This document shows, piece after piece, positions 15,349 to 23,496 of a stretch of DNA of 42,160 bases. Under the pieces are notes generated by a model that saw only the letters and a program-made list of their open reading frames with translations, was not told the origin of the DNA and did no database searches. The translations under genes were made by a program, and so were the position numbers. Positions within the stretch are counted from its first letter, which is position 1. Every line of letters starts with the position of its first letter. Source of the stretch: Bacteroidales bacterium (GTDB lineage Bacteria > Bacteroidota > Bacteroidia > Bacteroidales > UBA932); NCBI GenBank assembly GCA_017453565.1, contig JAFTEQ010000019.1, positions 1-42,160 on the forward strand, in the 5' to 3' direction.

Positions 15349-16467
15349 TTATCGTTTAATTGTGGTGCCACCCGTCTCTTGTTCCCATTCGTCAATGAGC
15401 GGTTCGAAGCCGCCGCCACCGCCCCCGCCTTCGGGCGGGAAGTCGTTCACGTCGAGTTCCAGGGTAATCACGCCGCCCAGCGGGAGGGCCCGCAGCTGGT
15501 CGGTCACATCTACCCGTATGTTCTTGTAGGTGCCGTTGCCGTAGGAGACGTTGAGCACCAGGAAATGCGTACTTTCAGACGCCGCCACGCTCGCAGCGTC
15601 GTAGGGGTTGCAGCCGGGAATGCCGAAGGTCATGAAGCGGGCGCCGAGCATGTCGTTTACGCTGTCGAAATAGACGTCGGTCATCACGCTGGCGGTCTCG
15701 GGCGAGGTCTGCCGATTGCGGAGGTTCACGCTGGAAGAGGTTCCGGTGAGGGCCGCTCCGCCGGCGCTGCCGACCACCCGGTCGCCGTTGTTGACGAGCT
15801 TGATCTGCACCAGGTAGATGTAGGTGCTCGGGAAGAGTTCCCCCTCAATCCGGATGACGTACTTGCCGTCTATGAACTCGTATTTCGTGAGGTCCTCGCT
15901 GATCTCCTGGTTCTGGTCGAAGAGCGAGAAGAGGTCGTCGGGCATGAGGATCACAGGTTCCGCCTCGGGGGCACGGGCTTCGGAGCGCGGGTTCGTTTTC
16001 TGCTCCACCGACTGGATGGGCGCGGCGTCCTTGAGGCCCTTGGAAATGACACGGGTGAAGGCGACGATATCGTCCGCACCCTCCTCCTGACGGAACTGCA
16101 GGGCACCGGAATCGTTGTTGTGGAACAGCAGGTCGTAGGTACCGAAGAACAGGGGGAAGTTGGAGCTCGTACCGTAGAAGTTGAGTTCTTCGTGGTACTT
16201 GTGCTGTCTCTTGGAGTCGAGGGCGTACACATGGACGCGCATACCGGTGGGCTCGGAATAGCCGAGGGGCCCCAGCACGGACACGTCCCAACGAAAGGTC
16301 CACTGGGCCGACCAGTTTATCTGCCACATGGTGGTCACGTTCACTTTCGCGTCCATCTCGATGGCGGCCTTTACCGACTCCCTCAGGTGCAGGGGCGGCA
16401 GCATGGTGCACCCTGCGGCAAGGATTGCTGCAAGCAGGAAAAGCGTTATGCGTGCACGTGCCTTCAT
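15349..16467 (-). CDS. DUF5119-type fimbrial accessory lipoprotein
   Basis: A 372-residue lipoprotein: signal peptide MKARARITLFLLAAILAAGC, Cys20. The region after it (WSAQWTFRWDVSVLGPLGYSE spread over about residues 50-75, then MRVHVYALDS and NFYGTSSNFPLFFGTYDLLFHNND) matches the DUF5119 family, found in Bacteroidales pilus operons next to DUF3575 proteins and thought to act like FimB/Mfa2 anchors. It lacks the Arg-Ala maturation site of the pilins, which fits a subunit that stays anchored by its lipid. It ends with a glycine run (seven to eight Gly) and a hydrophilic tail. The ATG at 16467 overlaps the upstream stop in ATGA; an open frame further upstream lacks a signal peptide and was not used. 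Confidence 0.8.
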   Translation of the reverse strand: MKARARITLFLLAAILAAGCTMLPPLHLRESVKAAIEMDAKVNVTTMWQINWSAQWTFRWDVSVLGPLGYSEPTGMRVHVYALDSKRQHKYHEELNFYGTSSNFPLFFGTYDLLFHNNDSGALQFRQEEGADDIVAFTRVISKGLKDAAPIQSVEQKTNPRSEARAPEAEPVILMPDDLFSLFDQNQEISEDLTKYEFIDGKYVIRIEGELFPSTYIYLVQIKLVNNGDRVVGSAGGAALTGTSSSVNLRNRQTSPETASVMTDVYFDSVNDMLGARFMTFGIPGCNPYDAASVAASESTHFLVLNVSYGNGTYKNIRVDVTDQLRALPLGGVITLELDVNDFPPEGGGGGGGFEPLIDEWEQETGGTTIKR

Positions 16468-17861
16468 CTGATTTTCCGGTTGAACAGGTCTATTCCTATC
16501 GAAAACCATACCCGGGTGGGCCCGAACCAGTCGAGGGAGTGGTTGCGTTCGCGGAAGTTTTCAGGCAGTCCGCTGTAGTCGTAGTAGTAGCGCAGGGTGG
16601 TGTCGTCGCCCCAGACATAGGGGTCGTAGAGCGTGTGGAACCAGCCCAGCGCGAGGCCGGCGTCCCAGAAGAGGCGCCCGCCGCGGCGGAAACTGCGCTT
16701 GTAGCCGATTCCGGCCGAAGCGCTGACACCTTCGCCCTCCCAGCCTTTCTCGTCCCAGCCGATGGCGTAACGGGCGGCGCCCAGGCTCACGAGGGCATAG
16801 GGGCCGCGGAAGTCGCCGTTGTATTTGGGGCTGAAGTAGTAGCGTCCGTTCAGGGTGAGGTTGTTGATCTGCATGTAGCGGTGCTCGTCGGCATGGACCC
16901 ACATGGGGCACTCCAGGTCGGCGCCCACCGAGATGCGGCCATAACGGGCCGGATAGTATTCGAGACTCACACTCGGGATGGAGGTGGCTCCGTAGCCCGG
17001 GATGTAGGTGATGTCGTAGGGAAGGTTGGTGCTGAGGGCGAGCACGGGGCGGCCGGGCCTGCGCTGACGGCCTGCCTGTTCGGCGGCGGCCCTGGCGGCC
17101 TCGGCTTCTGCGGCGGCTTCCTCTGCGGCTTTCTGTGCCGCTGCCGCCTCTGCTTCGGCGGCAGCTTTCTGTGCGGCGGCTTTCGCTTCCTCTTCGGCTT
17201 TCTGCGCCGCTGCGGCCTCAGCGGCCCTGGCGGCGGCTTCCGCCTCGGCAAGGGCTTTGGCTCCGTTAAAACCACCCTCCCCGCTTCCGGCTTCCGCGGC
17301 GGCTGTGGCCGCAGTGTCTTCATCGTTCTCCTTTAAACGGACGACCACCACCACGCAGTTGCGCAGATAACGGTAATGGGTCCGCAGCAGGTAGGGATAG
17401 ATCTCGCCCACGTTGTCATCGTTGCCGAGCCAGTTGGCAAGACGCCATTTGCGGGTGTCGTCGCTGATGCTGGGTTCGTCGAGGAAGCGCAGCACGCGCA
17501 GGCGGGAGCGTTCGGTGAGACGCTGGTCGGCCGTGATGCGTGCCCGCAGGAGCCCCCAGGCTTCGCCGCCCTCATGGACGGAAATCCGATCCTTCAGTTC
17601 AGGCAGGCGCTCGCTGAGGAGGTCGCGCGTGTAGCGGGCCCGGTCGCGGCTGAGTTTGACATTGTGCTCATAAACGCCGTCCGGAGAAGACCAGGCGACG
17701 GCATCCACCCGCTCGATCTTCTGCGGATCGATCTGCTTCACGGTAGCGATAAAGCGGCTGAGCGCACCCTTATTGAGGATGTACTCGTCGTCATGCTCCG
17801 CCTTGTCCCAACGGAAGAACAGGGAGAACGTGGGGTTGCTGCTCAGAAGCAAAAAGCTCAT
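16464..17861 (-). CDS. OmpA-like / Ala-rich helix / DUF3575 outer-membrane protein
   Basis: First gene of the fimbrial operon, about 465 residues in three parts. (1) An OmpA-like peptidoglycan-associated fold, residues about 15-160, with WSSPDGVYEHNVKLSRDRA. (2) An Ala/Glu/Lys-rich segment of roughly 60 residues (repeats like AEAEAAARAAEAAAAQKAEE), predicted to form one long helix as in TolA. (3) A DUF3575 beta-barrel-like domain starting near RPVLALSTNLPYDITYIPG and ending RVWFSIGIDLFNRK. DUF3575 proteins commonly head such pilus operons and may anchor or export the pilus. The start is uncertain: the ATG at 17861 gives a weak signal, while a TTG at 17882 gives a longer hydrophobic N-terminus (MFVLSAIMSFLLLSS); an in-frame stop lies upstream. 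The Ala-rich linker and the OmpA fusion are unusual additions. Confidence 0.82.
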   Translation of the reverse strand: MSFLLLSSNPTFSLFFRWDKAEHDDEYILNKGALSRFIATVKQIDPQKIERVDAVAWSSPDGVYEHNVKLSRDRARYTRDLLSERLPELKDRISVHEGGEAWGLLRARITADQRLTERSRLRVLRFLDEPSISDDTRKWRLANWLGNDDNVGEIYPYLLRTHYRYLRNCVVVVVRLKENDEDTAATAAAEAGSGEGGFNGAKALAEAEAAARAAEAAAAQKAEEEAKAAAQKAAAEAEAAAAQKAAEEAAAEAEAARAAAEQAGRQRRPGRPVLALSTNLPYDITYIPGYGATSIPSVSLEYYPARYGRISVGADLECPMWVHADEHRYMQINNLTLNGRYYFSPKYNGDFRGPYALVSLGAARYAIGWDEKGWEGEGVSASAGIGYKRSFRRGGRLFWDAGLALGWFHTLYDPYVWGDDTTLRYYYDYSGLPENFRERNHSLDWFGPTRVWFSIGIDLFNRKIR

Positions 17862-17877
17862 TATGGCACTTAAAACA

Positions 17878-17923
17878 AACAATTCGCTATTGTTGAAAAC
17901 TTACAAAGTTATGAACAATTCGC
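17878..17923. repeat. 10-base direct repeat flanking the -7 box of the fimbrial promoter
   Basis: AACAATTCGC occurs at 17878-17887 and again at 17914-17923, exactly 36 bases apart. One copy lies in the spacer between -33 and -7, the other just after the expected transcription start. A regulator binding both copies would straddle the start site. Confidence 0.6.
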
Positions 17924-17935
17924 CCATTTTACAAA
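17904..17935 (-). promoter_or_regulatory. Fimbrial operon promoter
   Basis: On the minus strand TTTG (17932-17935), a 20-base spacer, then TAACTTTG (17904-17911): a close match to the Bacteroidetes housekeeping promoter. The leader to the ATG at 17861 would be about 35 bases. Direct and inverted repeats surround it. Confidence 0.75.
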
Positions 17936-17952
17936 TTCCCCCTTTGGGGGAA
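17936..17952. promoter_or_regulatory. Inverted repeat beside the fimbrial -33 box
   Basis: TTCCCCC (17936-17942), TTT, GGGGGAA (17946-17952): perfect 7-base arms immediately upstream of the -33 element, in the region shared with the divergent HAD gene. It may be an activator site or a hairpin; no regulator gene is adjacent. Confidence 0.45.
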
Positions 17953-18018
17953 CGCTTTGCAAACCCATAAATAGAAATGCTTGTACGCCGGGTTTGGTTG
18001 CATTTTGCCGGAATTTGC

Positions 18019-18026
18019 TAATTTTG
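18019..18026 (+). promoter_or_regulatory. -7 box of the HAD gene (near-leaderless)
   Basis: TAATTTTG matches TAnnTTTG, with a TTG 18 bases upstream (17998-18000). The start codon of the HAD gene lies only 6 bases after the box, so the transcript would begin at or next to the ATG. Confidence 0.6.
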
Positions 18027-18032
18027 CAGAGA

Positions 18033-18641
18033 ATGCTCAAGAACCTCATATTCGACTTCGGAGGCGTGCTCATCGACTGGGATCCGCATGCGGTCTACGA
18101 TCCCTATTTCAATGATGCTGAGCGCTGTTCCTGGTTCATGGAGCACATCTGCACCCAGTCTTTCATCCTGGAAGGCGATGCGGGGAAACCCGTTCCCCAG
18201 GTGTGTGAGGAGCATGCCGCGCGCCATCCCGAGTGGGCCGAACCCATCCGCATGTTCTGGACGCACTGGCCCGAGATGATCACCGGGCCCATCCCCGGAA
18301 TGTACGCGCTTTTGAAGCAGCTCAAGGCACAGGGTTTCCACCTCTGGGGCCTCACCAACTGGGGCCGTGAGACCTTCCGCCTGGTGCGTGACACCTTCCC
18401 CGCCTTCCGCCTGTTGGAAGGGATGGTGGTCTCGTCCGAGGAAGGGGTCATCAAACCTGACCCCCGCATCTACCGCATCCTGCTGGAGCGCTACGGCCTC
18501 AGACCGGAAGAAAGCGTGTTCGTAGACGACAGGGCCCCCAACGCCGACGCCGCCCGGGCCCTGGGGATGGATGCCATCGTATTTGAAAACAGTGACCGGC
18601 TTGCGCAGGAACTTGCCGGCCGGTACAAGATAAAACTCTAG
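18033..18641 (+). CDS. HAD-superfamily (subfamily IA) hydrolase
   Basis: A 202-residue cytoplasmic phosphatase-like protein of the HAD-IA/YihX type. All four HAD motifs are visible: DFGGVLIDWD near residue 7 (nucleophile Asp and the Gly-Gly variant of this subfamily), GLTNWG near 107, the Lys in EEGVIKPDPRIY near 140, and VFVDDRAPNADAARALG near 165. Substrates in this family include glucose-1-phosphate and other sugar phosphates, but the cap residues do not let me choose. First gene of a plus-strand run; the next gene begins one base after its stop. The ATG follows the -7 box by 6 bases, so the mRNA is probably almost leaderless. An open frame upstream (TTG at 17994) would place the start before the promoter and was rejected. 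Confidence 0.88.
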   Translation: MLKNLIFDFGGVLIDWDPHAVYDPYFNDAERCSWFMEHICTQSFILEGDAGKPVPQVCEEHAARHPEWAEPIRMFWTHWPEMITGPIPGMYALLKQLKAQGFHLWGLTNWGRETFRLVRDTFPAFRLLEGMVVSSEEGVIKPDPRIYRILLERYGLRPEESVFVDDRAPNADAARALGMDAIVFENSDRLAQELAGRYKIKL

Positions 18642-18642
18642 T

Positions 18643-20034
18643 ATGTTCCCAAAAGAAACCTATATCCGCCGGCGCGCCGCGCTGCGGGAAAAACTGAAAG
18701 GAGAGAAGGGCATCGTGGTCTTCCTCGGCAACGTGGAGGCCCCCGCCCAGTATCGCGACAACTGCTACAAATTCCGCCAGGACAGCTGCTGGCTCTACTA
18801 TTTCGGCATTGACGAACCCCGCTGGGCGGCCGTGCTCGACCTCGAAAGCGGCCGCGAAACCCTTTACGCCGACGACGTCTCCATCTCGGATATCATCTGG
18901 ATGGGGCCGCAGCCCTCGGTGCGGAGCGTGGCCGAAAGCGTGGGCGTGGCGCAGTCGGAGCCCTATTGCAAACTCGACTGGGCCGTCTCACAGGCCCTCG
19001 TGCAGCGCCGTCCGGTGCACACTGTTCCCGCCTCGCGCTACTACCAGACCCTCAAACTGCAGAGCCTGGGCATTGAAAAGCCCTCGGAGGCCCTGGTGCG
19101 CGCCATCGTGTCGATGCGCCTGGTGAAGGAGCCCGAGGAGATCGAACTCCTCGACGCGGCCGCCCGTCTGGGCCAGAAGATGCACACCGTGGCCCGCAGG
19201 GGCATCCGCCTGGGCCGCAGGGAGCAGGAAATCGTGGGCGAGATGGAAGGCGTGACCCTGAGCGAAGGCTGGGGCGTGAGTTTCGCCACCATCCTCACCC
19301 AGCACGGGGAGATTTTCCACAACCACGGCCACGGGGGGCTGCTCGAGCCCGGACGTCTGCTGGTGGTGGATGCCGGGGCCGAGAGCAACGAGCACTACGC
19401 CTCCGACTTCACCCGCACCTACCCCACGAGCGGGCGCTACACTCCCCGCCAGCGTGCGGTCTACCAGCTCGTCTACGACTGCCATGAACTGGCCTTCTCG
19501 CTCACCCGACCGGGCACGGCCTACCGCGATGTGCATCTGGCCGTGGCCGAGCGTATGCTCCTGGGCCTGAAGGATTTAGGCCTGGTTCAGGGCGACCCGG
19601 CCGAACTGGCCGCGGCGGGTATCGCCGGCCTCTTTATGCCCCACGGCCTGGGCCATAACATGGGCCTCGACGTGCACGACATGGAAGACCTGGGCGAGGA
19701 CCTGGTGGGTTACGACCCCGACCAGACCCGCTCTCCGCAATTGGGCCTGGGGAGCCTGCGCATGGCGCGTCGCCTCGTTCCCGGCAACGTGATTACCGAC
19801 GAGCCGGGCATCTACTTCATTCCCGCCCTCATCGAGCAGTGGAAGGTGGAAGGGAAGGACAAGGGCTGTGTAAATTACGGTAAACTCGCTGAATACTACG
19901 ACTTTGGCGGTATCCGTCTGGAAGACGACGTGCTCGTGACCCCCGACGGGGCGCGGCGCCTCGGAGGCGAACGCCTGCCCGCCTCGCCTGACGAGGTTGA
20001 AGCCGCCATGGCAGCCGACAAGGAAAACAAATAA
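18643..20034 (+). CDS. pepP: Xaa-Pro aminopeptidase (M24B)
   Basis: A 463-residue metallopeptidase that removes N-terminal residues before proline. The N-terminal domain (1-165) contains RDNCYKFRQDSCWLYYFG, typical of Bacteroidetes aminopeptidase P. The pita-bread catalytic domain has the five metal ligands in place: Asp243 (VVDAGAE), Asp255 (SDFTRTYP), His338 (PHGLGHNMGLDVHD), Glu387 (TDEPGIYF) and Glu427 (GGIRLEDDVLVT). Length is normal for the family. There is no signal peptide, so it is cytoplasmic. It starts one base after the HAD stop and ends 10 bases before fabG, so the three are likely one transcript. Confidence 0.93.
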   Translation: MFPKETYIRRRAALREKLKGEKGIVVFLGNVEAPAQYRDNCYKFRQDSCWLYYFGIDEPRWAAVLDLESGRETLYADDVSISDIIWMGPQPSVRSVAESVGVAQSEPYCKLDWAVSQALVQRRPVHTVPASRYYQTLKLQSLGIEKPSEALVRAIVSMRLVKEPEEIELLDAAARLGQKMHTVARRGIRLGRREQEIVGEMEGVTLSEGWGVSFATILTQHGEIFHNHGHGGLLEPGRLLVVDAGAESNEHYASDFTRTYPTSGRYTPRQRAVYQLVYDCHELAFSLTRPGTAYRDVHLAVAERMLLGLKDLGLVQGDPAELAAAGIAGLFMPHGLGHNMGLDVHDMEDLGEDLVGYDPDQTRSPQLGLGSLRMARRLVPGNVITDEPGIYFIPALIEQWKVEGKDKGCVNYGKLAEYYDFGGIRLEDDVLVTPDGARRLGGERLPASPDEVEAAMAADKENK

Positions 20035-20044
20035 ACACTTTATA

Positions 20045-20782
20045 ATGGGACTTTTAGATGGAAAAGTAGCGCTGATTACCGGCGCATCCCGGGGCATCGG
20101 GAAAGCCGTTGCCCTTCGTTTCGCGGAGGAAGGCGCCGACATCGCCTTCACCGACCTCAAGATCAATGAAGACACCGTGCGGGAACTCGAGGCCCTTGGC
20201 CGCCGGGTGAAGGCCTACGAATCCAACGCGGCCGACTTCGCCCAGGCGCACGAGGTGGTGGAGCGGATCGTGGCCGACTTCGGCCGCATCGACATCCTGG
20301 TCAACAACGCCGGTATCACCAAAGACGGCCTCATGCTCCGGATGGAGGAGGCGCAGTGGGACGCCGTGCTGGGCGTGAACCTCAAATCGGCCTTCAACTT
20401 CATTCACGCCGTAACGCCCGTGATGGCGCGCCAGCGCGGTGGGAGCATCATCGGGATGTCGTCGGTGGTGGGCGTGGCCGGCAACGCGGGCCAGTGCAAC
20501 TACTCGGCTTCGAAGGCCGGCATGATCGGTCTGCACAAGTCGATCGCGAAGGAGATGGGCCCCCGCGGCATCAGGGCTAACTGCATCGCCCCCGGATTCA
20601 TCGAGTCCGACATGACCGCGGCCATGCCCGCCGAGGTGCGGGAGGCCTGGGTGAAGAACATTCCCCTGCGTCGCGGCGGCACCCCCGACGAGGTGGCGAA
20701 AGTGGCCCTTTTCCTGGCGAGCGACCTCTCTTCCTATGTGAGCGGGCAGGTCATCCACTGCTGTGGTGCCATGGCTTGTTAA
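20045..20782 (+). CDS. fabG: 3-oxoacyl-[ACP] reductase (FabG-type SDR)
   Basis: A 245-residue short-chain dehydrogenase that reduces beta-ketoacyl-ACP with NADPH in fatty-acid synthesis. Visible: cofactor motif TGASRGIG (12-19), NNAG (87-90), and the full catalytic tetrad Asn112, Ser140, Tyr153 and Lys157 (YSASK). Residues around 180-190 (NCIAPGFIESDMT) are characteristic of FabG. The C-terminus GQVIHCCGAMAC resembles the usual GQVI-x-x-x-GG-M ending, with extra cysteines. The ATG follows a short AT-rich gap (TTTATA) after the aminopeptidase stop. Other SDR reductases are possible, but length and motifs fit FabG best. Confidence 0.9.
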   Translation: MGLLDGKVALITGASRGIGKAVALRFAEEGADIAFTDLKINEDTVRELEALGRRVKAYESNAADFAQAHEVVERIVADFGRIDILVNNAGITKDGLMLRMEEAQWDAVLGVNLKSAFNFIHAVTPVMARQRGGSIIGMSSVVGVAGNAGQCNYSASKAGMIGLHKSIAKEMGPRGIRANCIAPGFIESDMTAAMPAEVREAWVKNIPLRRGGTPDEVAKVALFLASDLSSYVSGQVIHCCGAMAC

Positions 20783-20795
20783 GCAACTGGGTATT

Positions 20796-22805
20796 ATGAA
20801 GAAAATCCTCATTTTACTGAGCGCCCTCCTGCTGGCGGGCGGCTCTGTGTCGTGGGCCCGGAACAACCTGTTCGAAGACCGTGCTGCGGCCCTGGAAGCG
20901 GGCATGCCCGTGGTGAAAGTGGGCGGCGCCTGGTTCCCCTATCCGGCCTATTCTGACCGCAAGGGCTGGGACAAACTCCTGGGCAAGCAGCGGGAGGCCA
21001 TCATCGAGAACGCGGAGAGGGCCCTGAAATATGAGTGGCAGCCGCTGAAGGCCACCACCTTCCTGGAATTTGAGAAGACCGGCGACAGGGCGCTCATGAA
21101 ACCGGAAGACCAGAACCGCCGGGCGATCACCGGCCTGATGATGGGCGAGCTGGCCGAGGGAAAGGGGCGGTTCCTGCCCAAACTCATCGATCTGGTGTGG
21201 CTGGAGTGCACCCGCATCTCGTGGCAGACCGCTTCGCACAGCACCCGTCAGCCGAGCGGCCGCTGCCTGCCCAGCTACGGCCCTGAGAGCCAGGCGGTTG
21301 AGCTGCACTCCTCGTACCTGGGATCCGCCATCGCCGTGTGCTGGCATTTCCTGCACGAGGCCTTCGACAAGTACGACCCTTCCATCTCGCAGACCATGCT
21401 GCGTGCGCTCAAGTACCACATCTTCGACCCCTACATGGATCAGGAGATGGAGCGCTTCCACAACTGGATGGGCTTCGGGGAGCAGACGCACGCCATCAAC
21501 AACTGGAACACTACCTGCAATACGCACGTTTTCCTGGCTTTCGCCCTGGCCGAGCAGGACCAGCAGAAGCTCAACGCGGCGGTCTCGCGCATCTTCACCT
21601 CAATCGACAACTACCTCTCCTACATCAAGCAGGACGGCTGCTGCGACGAGGGCCCCGGCTACTGGCGCATGGCGTCCGGAAAGTTCTATGAATTCGCGCG
21701 TTACGTCTGCGACGCCACGGAAGGACGGATCAACGTCTTCGACGATCCGCTCCTGCGCAAGGCGGGCGAGTTCCGCTCCAAGATCGACCTGGGCGACGGC
21801 TGGGTGGTCGACTTCGGCGACGGCGAGGCGCGCACGTCTCCGGCCATCACCCACCTGGCTTTCCGCTACGGCTGCGACATCGGCAGCAAGGAACTCATGG
21901 ACTACGCCACCTACCTTTCCATCTCCGCTTCCCGGAAAGGCTTCAGCAAGCAGAAACTTACCTATTCCGAGGTGATGTACACCCTGGAATTCCTCCGCTA
22001 CAATGAGCGCTTCCTCCAGTACCGGAAAGACGCGCTGGAGGCCGCCGGAGGCAATTACGATGAGCTCTACCACCAGTTGCGCAGCCAAGTGACCAGCGTC
22101 TGGTACGACCAGACCCAGCAGTGCCTGCTGCGCAACGGCAAGGGATGGGCGCTCGCCGCCAAGGGCGGACACAACGAGGAGAGCCACAACCACAACGATT
22201 GTGGCTCCTGCATCCTCTTCATCGACGAGACGCCCGTACTCATCGACCCGGGCACGGCCACCTACGGCAAGGACACCTTCAGCGGCAAGCGCTACCAGCT
22301 CTGGCACATCAGCGCCCTCTCGCACAACGTGCCCACGGTGAACGGGGAGATCGAGCAGTACGGCCCGCAGTTCCGCACCAGCGACAACCGCTGCGACCTG
22401 CAGGCGGGCACCTTCACCACCGACATTGCCGGAACCTTCCCCAAGGAGGCCGAGATCAAGAGCTACCGCAGGACCTACCGGCTGGGCGCCGACCGCCTGG
22501 TGATCGACGACGTGTTCCAGCTGGGCAGCCGCAAGGCCGCCGACGAGGTGCGCTTCACCGTGCGAGGGAACGTCTCCGTGAAAGGCGATAAGGTGGAAAT
22601 CACCAGCCCCAACTTCAAGGGCGACGAATCGGTGACGGTGGTACTGACCGGCTCGAAGAACCTCACCCCCTCCGTGACGGTGGTGCCCCTTACCGATCCG
22701 CGGCTCCAGAAAATATGGGGAAACGAGCTGAAAACCATTGTTTTCCGCTCGTCTCAAAAGGCCCCGCTCAGCGGGTCCTACCACTTTGAACTCACCCGGA
22801 AGTAA
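20796..22805 (+). CDS. Heparinase II/III-family protein (putative polysaccharide lyase)
   Basis: A 669-residue secreted protein with signal peptide MKKILILLSALLLAGGSVSW. The N-terminal half is an alpha/alpha-toroid rich in Trp and Tyr (HNWMGFGEQTHAINNWNTTC near 220-240, DEGPGYW near 285), as in the alginate-lyase and heparinase folds. The C-terminal half holds the heparinase II/III beta domain, with GGHNEESHNHNDCGSCILF near residues 455-475, VLIDPGTATYG and HNVPTVNG, the family's hallmark metal and catalytic region. Substrate cannot be told: heparin/chondroitin-like glycosaminoglycans, alginate or other uronates are all handled by relatives. It starts 14 bases after fabG; no SusC/SusD pair, sulfatase or glucuronyl hydrolase is nearby. 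Confidence 0.85.
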   Translation: MKKILILLSALLLAGGSVSWARNNLFEDRAAALEAGMPVVKVGGAWFPYPAYSDRKGWDKLLGKQREAIIENAERALKYEWQPLKATTFLEFEKTGDRALMKPEDQNRRAITGLMMGELAEGKGRFLPKLIDLVWLECTRISWQTASHSTRQPSGRCLPSYGPESQAVELHSSYLGSAIAVCWHFLHEAFDKYDPSISQTMLRALKYHIFDPYMDQEMERFHNWMGFGEQTHAINNWNTTCNTHVFLAFALAEQDQQKLNAAVSRIFTSIDNYLSYIKQDGCCDEGPGYWRMASGKFYEFARYVCDATEGRINVFDDPLLRKAGEFRSKIDLGDGWVVDFGDGEARTSPAITHLAFRYGCDIGSKELMDYATYLSISASRKGFSKQKLTYSEVMYTLEFLRYNERFLQYRKDALEAAGGNYDELYHQLRSQVTSVWYDQTQQCLLRNGKGWALAAKGGHNEESHNHNDCGSCILFIDETPVLIDPGTATYGKDTFSGKRYQLWHISALSHNVPTVNGEIEQYGPQFRTSDNRCDLQAGTFTTDIAGTFPKEAEIKSYRRTYRLGADRLVIDDVFQLGSRKAADEVRFTVRGNVSVKGDKVEITSPNFKGDESVTVVLTGSKNLTPSVTVVPLTDPRLQKIWGNELKTIVFRSSQKAPLSGSYHFELTRK

Positions 22806-22824
22806 AGTCCGGGCAGCCCGCTTT
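22804..22824. terminator. Compact bidirectional hairpin between convergent genes
   Basis: AAAG (22804-22807), CGGG-CAG-CCCG (22810-22820), CTTT (22821-22824) form a hairpin with AAAG/CTTT closing pairs. It covers most of both stop codons, of the heparinase-like gene and of upp, which are separated by only 17 bases. It could end transcription from both sides. Confidence 0.45.
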
Positions 22825-23452
22825 ATTTCGTTCCGAAAATACGGTCTCCGGCGTCGCCGAGGCCCGGGACGATGTAGGCGTTCTCGTTGAGGCGCTCGTC
22901 AATGGCCGCCAGGTAGATATCTACGTCGGGGTGCTCCTTCTGCACCTTCTGAATGCCCTCGGGCACGCCCACCAGGCACATGAGGCGGATGTTGGTGCAG
23001 CCGCGTTCCTTCAGCATGGCGATGGCGTCGCAGGCGCTGCCGCCCGTGGCGAGCATGGGGTCGGTCACAATCACGAGCCGGTCCTGGATGTCGCCCGGAA
23101 GTTTGCAGTAATAGGTCACGGGCTTGTGGGTCTCCTCGTTGCGGTAGAGTCCGATGTGGCCCACCTTCGCCACCGGCACAAGGGTGAGCAGCCCTTCCAC
23201 CATGCCGAGGCCCGCGCGCAGGATGGGCACGATGGCCAGTTTGCGCCCGGAAACCTCCTTGGCGGTCATGGGGCAGATGGGAGTTTCAATCTCGATGTCG
23301 GAGAGCGGGATGTCGCGGGTGACTTCGTAACCCATCAGCAGGGAAATCTCGTTGAGAAGCTGCCGGAAATCCTTCGATCCGGTCTCTTTCTTGCGCATGA
23401 TGGTCAGCTTGTGCTGGATCATGGGGTGGTCGATAACGTGGACTTGGCTCAT
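22823..23452 (-). CDS. upp: Uracil phosphoribosyltransferase
   Basis: A 209-residue cytoplasmic salvage enzyme: uracil + PRPP gives UMP. It has the family signatures [13 protein letters not shown], the PRPP-binding loop [12 protein letters not shown] (about residues 127-138) and [23 protein letters not shown] at the C-terminus, where uracil is bound. Length is exactly that of the family. I chose the ATG at 23452 ([10 protein letters not shown]); the frame stays open upstream but there precedes the promoter. Transcribed alone from a -7 box at 23472-23479, divergent from the ComF gene. Confidence 0.95.
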   Translation of the reverse strand: MSQVHVIDHPMIQHKLTIMRKKETGSKDFRQLLNEISLLMGYEVTRDIPLSDIEIETPICPMTAKEVSGRKLAIVPILRAGLGMVEGLLTLVPVAKVGHIGLYRNEETHKPVTYYCKLPGDIQDRLVIVTDPMLATGGSACDAIAMLKERGCTNIRLMCLVGVPEGIQKVQKEHPDVDIYLAAIDERLNENAYIVPGLGDAGDRIFGTK

Positions 23453-23460
23453 AGAATGAA

Positions 23461-23491
23461 TTGTTGTTTTGCAAAGATAAGCATATATTTG
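23461..23491. promoter_or_regulatory. Back-to-back promoters of upp and the ComF gene
   Basis: Minus strand: TATCTTTG at 23472-23479, about 20 bases upstream of the upp ATG. Plus strand: TTG at 23461-23463, 20-base spacer, TATATTTG at 23484-23491, followed after 5 bases by the ComF ATG. The two -7 boxes are only 4 bases apart, so polymerase can hardly occupy both at once. Confidence 0.7.
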
Positions 23492-23496
23492 CATTA

